Source: Buxus sempervirens
Lineage: Eukaryota; Streptophyta; Magnoliopsida; Buxales; Buxaceae
Reading direction: 5' to 3'
Assembly: GCA_947561395.2 (NCBI GenBank)
Contig: OX387182.1
Span: 39,301,949 to 39,365,948, forward strand
DNA length: 64,000 nt
The notes under the pieces were generated by a model. The model was not told the origin of the DNA, did not search any database, and saw nothing but the letters and a program-made list of their open reading frames with translations. The position numbers and the translations under genes are program-made. Positions 57,140 through 64,000 of the stretch are shown here, piece after piece (position 1 is the stretch's first letter; each line of letters opens with the position of its first letter).

Positions 57140-57481
57140 GTTACTTGGAGAGATCGCGAAGATGGGGTTTTAATTTGATGGGTAGAATTATAATTGGTAT
57201 TAATGTCACATGTTGATTAGATAAACTTAATTGTAAATTGAATTGAATATATTGATTAAAGAATTGTTTATTTTATTTGGCCACCATAACTCTGATGTAA
57301 TTGATTTATAAATTTTAAAATTATTGTGAATCTTGGTATGTATCTGACCCCAGCTTCGTGGTAACATCTCGAGTTTGATTGTTGAATTGGACTTGGGTTG
57401 TTACAGTAGCGAACCGGGTTCGGGTTGGGTGCCGTTTTGCACTGACCCGGGTTCGGGGCGTTACATCCTCTCCAATGATAC

Positions 57482-59180
57482 CTAAAACAAAACATTTGAA
57501 AACGAGGATGAGATATAAAATCTCAGCAAGTAGTAACAGCATGCTAAGAAAATCCACTAATAATTTCGTTTGAATCATATATATGAGATTACGGAAAACC
57601 CTTCGGTAAAACCAAGCAATCAATCATGATAGCATCAAGCACAAGAGATTCATTCATAATATCATCAATCACATGAGGATTTATCATATAAAGCATTCAA
57701 GCAACAACAACATATCATGCATATCAATATTCACCCAAATACTTTACCAGTGCCATTACATGGCTTAACTTTACCTTTACCGTTACTTCAAGGCCATTAA
57801 ATGGCTGCAAGGTGATGAGCATTGCAACATACATAGCTAGGTACTTGCCAAGATACATAGCTCAAATACAAGACCATAAAGACTGTTGCGGCAAGATGAT
57901 GAGCACTTCTAAGATACATGGCTAAGTGCGTGCCAAGATACATGGCTCAAATACAAGACCATAAAGGCTGTCGCGACATGAAAAATGAGTATGGTCAATA
58001 ACGACTCGCATGTATGCCATTAATTGGCTAAGTACACGGCCGATAACGACGCACGTATAGGCCAATAATTGGCTACGGAAACCTGCAAGAATAAAAGAAG
58101 AGCCTTTCACAAGATACAATAATCCACATCCAATCATATCCAATATATAATTCTTAAATAATTGCATATTTAATTCCAAGCCCAATTTTCATGCCAATAA
58201 TAACTCAAATACCAACTCAGCAATCAAACAAATTCAAAAATCCAATAAATACAGAGAAAACCCAAAGAAATCAATCAATGTTCATGTAAGCACCAAATCA
58301 CGTAATAGGTGTGAAAAATACACCAAATCCATGCGAAAATATGTCAAACAAAGAAATACATTCAAAACAGATACACAAAAGCCAAAACCCAATTAAGATA
58401 CAACTATCTAATATGTCTAAAGCAAAGTTAATACCCATTCAAACCTCCAAATCCACCAAAGAACCAAAATCCCCCTTTTCACCAAAACGTATCGAAATTT
58501 TTTTATGAAAATCCCAATAATATTTAGTCCAGTGCAAACACTCTCAAAGTACCCTAATCTAATTCGTACATGGGTTGGAATTTTCCAAAAACAAGTTTAG
58601 AGTCAAAAACTAGGTAAAATCAAAAATTTCTCAAAAATCTGTCATGGCCACTCGAGCACTGACAGGCGCTCGAGGAAAATTCAATCTAGGTTTGATCGCT
58701 CGGGATGGCGCTTGAGTGGGATTTCGGGAACTCGGTCTAATTAAAATTTCTGGGTTTCAGGTTCTAATTTTCTAAAGAGAAAAAACACGAGCAGGGCACT
58801 TGGCCTAGCGCTCAAGCATTATGCCAGGCATCCGTATAAATCTAGAAAATTCTGGGTTTTTCTTGTATTTTGCGAATTTTCATCCTAAATCCAAATCACA
58901 CCAAACCAACTCCCCAAATCACTTCTAAATCATATAATATAATCTTTAAAATATGCTAGATCATTCTAAACACGTTAAAACATGAATTTACAAAGTATTT
59001 TTAATCAAAACTTAACAATAATCCATATTTTTCTTAAAACAAGATTAACAATTCTTATAAATTTCTAATCTAACAATATTTAATCCATCAAGCATATCCA
59101 AATTCACCTAATCAATCCACTCAAAATTCAATTTGGCAATTAATCCGGAAAACATAAAATATTTTTAGAAGGGTTACTAC
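57482..59180 (-). other. Candidate intron inside LTR C
   Basis: On the minus strand the donor is AGGCAG/GTAGTAACC and the acceptor TTTTGTTTTAG/GTATC, 1699 bases apart. A duplicated block (CCAAGATACATRGCTCAAAT) at about 57840-57990 lies near its 3' end. Confidence 0.5.
57509..57525 (-). promoter_or_regulatory. Hairpin before the LTR C acceptor
   Basis: A 6-bp TGAGAT/ATCTCA stem with a 5-base loop, ending 27 bases before the acceptor on the minus strand. Confidence 0.5.
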
Positions 59181-60158
59181 CTGCCTCAAGAATTTGAAAT
59201 CTTTCTTTTCCAATAAACTTTCAAAGTGCAGCAATACCACATTTCTGCTATTATCGCACCACTCTAGGAGTCCACAAATCAAATCTCCACCGTTCAGATT
59301 AAAGAACTATTAGTTAAGAACAAAACCTCTAAATTTGAGACTGATCCAACGGTTGATTTTCTCTAGATCGCAGTCTAATGGTTTCTGGTTGGAATTTTCT
59401 ATAGCATGTATTCTCTTCTAAAAGTGCCTTTATTTATCTCCTTTCTCTCTCTATATTTTCCTCCCTTTGTGAGCATGTTTTTCTACACACGTTTTCAGTT
59501 AGTAGGAAACGCCAAATCTTCCTTAAAGCCTTCCTTTTATAGTCTCATCCAATTACAAGTCTTAATTTGATTAGGAAACCTTCAACTGGGATTCCTAATT
59601 CTATTTTGAAAGCTTTTTTATCTTTTACTTCCTTTCTAATTCCTCTTTTAAGAATCCCATACCAAAGAAACTCCTAATTTAATCTATTTTCGTGCTAATT
59701 ATTTTCTCTATTTTAAAATATTATTAAAACACCCAAAAACTCCTCTTTTTCCTCAACTTAAGGCTCCTTATTAACCATAATTACCAATATGCCCTTTTCT
59801 CATTTGTTAATCTATGAATCTCACTATTTATATCCAAATTAAACCTAACTTAGGTCTAACATAATTCCTCAAGTCTGATAATCATTAATTAATTCATTTG
59901 TTATTTTTGCTAATTTGAAAATGACAAAAATACCCTTTTCTTTAATTTAGTCATATTTAACTATTAACTTCCTTCCAAAATTTCCAAATTTAAAAAGCTC
60001 ATTATTTTTATCAATTATGCACCTCAGATTTATAAGAAATTCCCCAAATTATTATAATATATGTTCAATCTCCAATTGTTTCAAATAAAATCATTATCTC
60101 TACAAATATTAATATTTTATTTCTTTTTATTTATTTACTGAAAATTTGGGATCTCACA

Positions 60159-60777
60159 TCCACCTAACAAATTAATTTCGTCCTCGAAATTTCGATATCC
60201 ATACCTTCTCATATCCACCATTCTTCCGCTATGCTTTCAATATCATTACCAATTTTCCATACTATTCATAATAATGAAATAATTTAGAATAGAGTTTAAT
60301 AACTTTTATTACCATCAATCTTTCCATATATTCTAGACTAAATGAAGGTTGAGGAGAAAATCATGTGGCTCCCTTCTAACTTAATTTAAAACCAAACATC
60401 TAATCATCATAAAACACACTTCACACATAGATTTATATAATTGTTGTTACACTGCTCCACTTGTATCTAGTTTAATACCCAAGTGAATGTTCAGCATTGG
60501 CTAGATACCTCACACCACTTTAAGTATGACTCAACACAAGTAGCTCATCATGCATCATAAATTCTCCAATCCTCCCAATTCAGATTCAGTATTTCATAAA
60601 TAATCATATTATATACATTCCACTTCACACACCAAACATCAATCATCAACGTAATATCACTCAACAACATCATATCAAACAATAACATAATATCAAACAA
60701 TAATATAATATCACACAACCACATAATGCTAATCAATAACATAATAAAATATAATGTAAGGAAAATAAAAGACATAC
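60159..60777 (-). mobile_element. Internal remnant of the element carrying LTR C
   Basis: It begins with the gypsy 3'-end sequence and continues into AT-rich DNA with ATAACATAATATCAAACA repeats (60640-60740). No pol domain is present, so the element is internally deleted or non-autonomous. LTR F is inserted at 60778. Confidence 0.45.
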
Positions 60778-61131
60778 TGTAACGCCCCGGATCCGTGTTG
60801 TTCAATAAAGATATAACACGTCTCACGGAGTGTTAGGTAAGGATCTTTAATCATTTATGATCGCTGGATAATCATCTAACTAAAACATATCAGAGTGCAC
60901 AAATATACTTTATCTAAGAATTCAATATTTAAAACTTAACTAGGATTCAAATGATACAACTCCAATAGACTTTATTACACCTCAATCATTCAATTCATTC
61001 AAAGTTCAAATCAAAATAACCTACAAGTCTAAGGAATGTAATAGTAGTCTTCCTCCCTATAAGTCTCAGTCGGATCTACTCCAATAGTCACCTCACCTCG
61101 AGTATCTGAAAACAAAACAAAAACAACAGGG

Positions 61132-61149
61132 TGAGATACGAATATCTCA
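61132..61149 (-). promoter_or_regulatory. TTCG-loop hairpin before the LTR F acceptor
   Basis: On the minus strand TGAGATA-TTCG-TATCTCA, identical to the hairpin of LTR A and likewise ending 26 bases before the acceptor. Confidence 0.6.
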
Positions 61150-61389
61150 GCGAGTAGCATATGCATGCAAAAATAGTTAACCGCAGTTCAAATTATGCAT
61201 CGATAAACATCTCGTACGATTAAGCAACTAATACAATTTCCAAGTTTACAAACCAAAACCCATTTAATCAGTTCTAATCACATTTCAATTCAATATGGTA
61301 ACACATCGATTGGTCAATGTCATGACTATTGTTAAGTTGATAAATTAAACATGCCAAGTAGACACTCCACACCTCCATGTACACAGTTC

Positions 61390-61505
61390 CGGCCTACTCA
61401 GGGTTTCGAAAACTCTGAAATGACGGCCTACTCAGGGTTTTGTCATCCAATGCCGGCCTACTCCCAGGGTTTCGGCATTGACAACCATGCCTACTCAGGG
61501 TTTTT
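61390..61505 (+). repeat. Four GCCTACTCAGGGTTT repeats in LTR F
   Basis: Copies lie at spacings of 30-45 bases, one with an extra CCC. They occupy the same relative position as the TTGGTGGC block of LTR A. Confidence 0.75.
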
Positions 61506-63112
61506 AGCTGCTCTACACTGGTCGTGGCAACACATAAGGCCATGCAATTTCAACAACCAACAATAACATTACATTACTAAGCTTAAGCATGGATCTAGGA
61601 CAAGCTAAACCAAAATAGTAAATCATCGTATAATCTCAATTCCAACATCAAAATAAAACCATACATGCCACATCATGTATAACTCAACACAGTTCACCAC
61701 ATGTCCCTCTGGACCAGACGGTACCTCAAGTACTTTCAGTATTTCCCAAATTTGTAACACATGCCAATTTGAAATAAAACTCAGTTACGCACACCAAGAA
61801 AATCTTTACAATACATTCAAAATTTTCCAAGAAGTAAAACCAAGATTTAATAATTTCTCAACTAAGTACAGTGAAAAAACAAAGAGGAAACTGACTAGGA
61901 ACTCCTAGTGTTAGGTACCCAGTACATCATCTACAAATAACCTAAAATTTTACCTTTGAAGCCTCTAAGAATTTCCACTAAATTTTCTCCAAGTAATTGA
62001 ATAGTTAATATTGGTTCTAAAGTCCCAAACAAGTGATTGGTTAAGTGTTTGAACCCTCAATTCATCAAAACCCAGTTTGGTTTAGTCAAAAATGCTCTTC
62101 GGCAAGGTATTGGACCATGCGCTGACCTCCTGCGCTAGGCACGAGGTCGGCGGATAGGTCGAGGGTCGAAATTGGAGTATGTGCCTACTTAATATCAAGT
62201 GAGTGCGAGCTAGGCGTGAAGTGGGCGTGAGCTTAGCGCGAGGTTCGCGCGAAATGCGGCAATAAATTTTAAGTGCGCGCGAGCTGAGCGCGAAGTGGGC
62301 GCTAGCTCGGCAGATGGGAAGAATGTACCTTGCGCCCACTACCCGAAGTAGGCGCAAGTGAGCGCCAAGTGAGCGGATAGTTACTGTAATATTTGACTCT
62401 TTGTTATTTCGAGATCTACATCTCTGGCCGAACTTTTTCGGTCTGTAACACTTTCTTTAGTCTCATAATAATCCCAGAACACATTCAAACCAGTTTTGAA
62501 ATTAATCTAAACACATTTTTATTCATGATCATTCCATTCTAAATAACTCATGCTCGGACGAAGTTATTCCAGAAAACACTCAGAAAGCACTCATGCATCA
62601 GAATAAACTCACGAATAAACACAAAACTTCAGTTTTAAAACGATGCTACTCACCTCTTGCACGCTTATATCCCAGCACAAAGATATTCCAAACCACGGCC
62701 GATCACCCAACAGTCCGTCTGCGTGCTTGCTAACACCGCCGGGATGATCCTCTGATCGTAAGAGGAAAAACCTTTTGAAATCTTGATCACCAACCCAACA
62801 AAACCAGTCGGATCTCTCGGTGTTCCCTTCTCTTCCCAACGAAACCCTAGATCGCCACACAGGTAGCCGCAAATCGCCAATCGCCTTCAGTTACAAGAAT
62901 ATACGAGTATTCAAAACAAAAACCTAATTTCCCTTAAATATATATACCTTCCATATGGAGATTGCCGCTCGACAACCTTTGAAATTCACTGATTCCGTGT
63001 ATGCTCGCCCACCGTAATCCCTACATATGCCTACAGCTACTTAAAGTTAATATGTACACGTAATTAATTTTAATAAAAAAATTCTTAGCAAAAACTGTGG
63101 TTTTACACATAC

Positions 63113-63440
63113 CCTCAGCATCTACTAGATTCCTTTGCTCATCCTCTACTGCAATTGCATAAACTCGTCCTCGATTTTGCTATGGCCTTTGCCTTGCTTC
63201 CGTATACATACCCCTAGCTTGAGTCCAAACTCTCATTTGCTGTATTTCTTGTTGATCCACCTGTTGAGGGTGTCTTACTTGAAGTCGTTGATAAACTGTA
63301 GGATGGGGACATTCACTAACCCTACGTCCATGCTGCCCACATCTAAAAGAAGCCCCAAATTCTGCATAGCGTGGTCTAGGTATGTGGAAACGTCCACAAT
63401 TATCACAAGTTCCACTAACTGTGAGACATGAAAAATCAAT
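63113..63440 (-). pseudogene. Gypsy gag zinc-knuckle remnant
   Basis: The minus strand encodes CDNCGRFH and then FRCGQHGRRVSECP, a CX2CX4HX4C-like knuckle, followed after a stop by RGRVYAIA, a common junction between gag and protease in Ty3/gypsy elements. The frame then runs into LTR F. Just at the insertion the sequence reads GAG/GTATGT, which resembles a splice donor. Confidence 0.6.
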
Positions 63441-64000
63441 TTAATGATTCCCTATCATCACACGGGATTAAGACAAAGGAGGAGTCACCACCATTCAGTT
63501 TTAAGTTTGAATGGACACCAAAATCATCTAATAAAATACAAAAGGGCAAAATTAGAGTAAAAATAACTCTACTTTAAAATAATAACCAGAGATGGGTAAG
63601 GGGATTAGATTATGAATAGGGGAAGGTGTTAGGCACCCCTATTCATCCATACAAGGTGGTTGCCAAGTATTGCTCACGCTCGAAAGGGGCTTGCTAATAA
63701 AATTCACAAAAAGTGTTTGAAGAAAAGGACAAAGACATGTGAGATTTTTCATGTAGGTAACCCAATTGAATTTGGGCTCTCCTTATGAATACATCTCTTC
63801 CTGGACTCAATAATCAGATAAAAATGAGAAGAAAATTTGGGTAAAATCCAACTAAATCAAATCTGAAGAGTTTATCCTAAAGATAATCCATTTTGAAAAC
63901 CTACAGCAAAACCTAGCTTAAACCGTGAGTATGTGTGTAAGCACCTCATTTTTGCGCTCCCCGAAAAACCAAAAAATGCAAACCCTGGACAGAAAGTCAA
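63441..64000 (+). repeat. LTR-retrotransposon leader-like sequence
   Basis: AGGAGTCACCACC at 63479 and GGGAAGGTGTTAGGCACCCC near 63619 are words common in the untranslated leader of plant gypsy elements. No coding region is present. The element would extend beyond the window. Confidence 0.35.

Larger units (their letters stand above)
54463..57465 (+). mobile_element. Plus-strand solo LTR, 3003 bases (LTR B)
   Basis: It begins TGTAAAACCCCGA and ends GGGGCGTTACA. The flanks TCCTT and TCCTC are a target duplication with one change; LTR E at 455-465 (ACGTCCTCTCTAGG) shows the uninterrupted site. No primer site or purine tract adjoins it. TATAAATAGG lies at 55044-55053, a GTAGTAACCC donor at 55348, a hairpin at 57099-57114 and an acceptor ending at 57139. 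It is a relative of LTR A. Confidence 0.75.
57466..60158 (-). mobile_element. 3' LTR of a minus-strand gypsy element (LTR C, main part)
   Basis: The right end TCTCACA at 60158 is followed by internal sequence that on the minus strand reads GAAATTTCGAGGACGAAATT, a common 3' end of Ty3/gypsy (Tekay-type) internal regions. TATA box CTATAAAAGG (minus) at 59533-59542, donor GCAG/GTAGTAACCC starting at 59180, hairpin at 57509-57525 and acceptor ending at 57482. It is homologous to LTR D and provides the empty site for LTR A at 59750-59770. Confidence 0.7.
61106..62653 (-). other. Candidate intron inside LTR F
   Basis: The minus-strand donor GCAAGAG/GTGAGT and acceptor TTTTGTTTTGTTTTCAG/A enclose 1548 bases. 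Both are strong plant-type splice signals. The LTR 3' end lies 328 bases after the acceptor. Confidence 0.5.
60778..63107 (-). mobile_element. Solo LTR F, 2330 bases
   Basis: It begins TGTAACGCCCCGGATCC and ends GTGGTTTTACA, with a perfect 5-bp duplication CATAC at 60773-60777 and 63108-63112. No primer site or purine tract adjoins it. It carries a TATATATA stretch (62936-62946), a GAG/GTGAGT donor (62653, minus), GCGC-rich repeats (62120-62370), four GCCTACTCAGGGTTT repeats (61390-61505), a TTCG hairpin and a TTTTGTTTTCAG acceptor ending at 61106. Confidence 0.85.

Overview
This window is nuclear DNA of a flowering plant, most likely a eudicot. It is AT-rich, contains GT-AG introns, and is dominated by plant LTR retrotransposons. 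It holds one complete, recognisable host gene, on the + strand: a TAP42/alpha4-family PP2A-associated protein (TAP46 type). The gene has nine exons. The coding part runs 16196-49998 and encodes 402 residues, so about 1.2 kb of coding sequence is spread over 33.8 kb.

Layout. 1-10113: overlapping long LTRs of Ty3/gypsy type, mostly minus strand, with a 3.26 kb plus-strand solo LTR inserted at 6450-9711. 10114-15100: intergenic DNA with small repeats and one doubtful minus-strand ORF. 15116-16195: promoter and leader of TAP46. 16196-49998: TAP46. Its 24.0 kb intron 2 carries a minus-strand chromovirus (Ty3/gypsy with chromodomain) whose reverse transcriptase is split by a minus-strand Ty1/copia element, plus a long LTR that is itself interrupted by a solo LTR (31819-34203). 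Its 6.6 kb intron 5 carries decayed endogenous pararetrovirus-like fragments and LTR pieces. Intron 7 carries the 3' end of a LINE. 50000-53700: repeat-containing intergenic DNA. 53724-54215: an LRR receptor-kinase pseudogene fragment. 54216-64000: a second nest of long LTRs, including solo LTRs at 54463-57465 and 60778-63107, and a gag zinc-knuckle remnant.

The most interesting pattern is shared by the long LTRs (2.3-4 kb, many with TGTAACGCCCC-type ends). In six of them I see, in the same order and spacing, a TATA-like site, a strong 5' splice site, a 1.5-2.5 kb stretch, and a pyrimidine-rich 3' splice site about 280-440 bases from the LTR's 3' end. In four of the six a well-paired short hairpin with a varying loop (TTCG, GTAA or five bases) ends 25-27 bases before the acceptor. 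This suggests an intron built into the LTR leader. It is an inference from sequence and needs transcript evidence. No tRNA, rRNA or CRISPR array was recognised.
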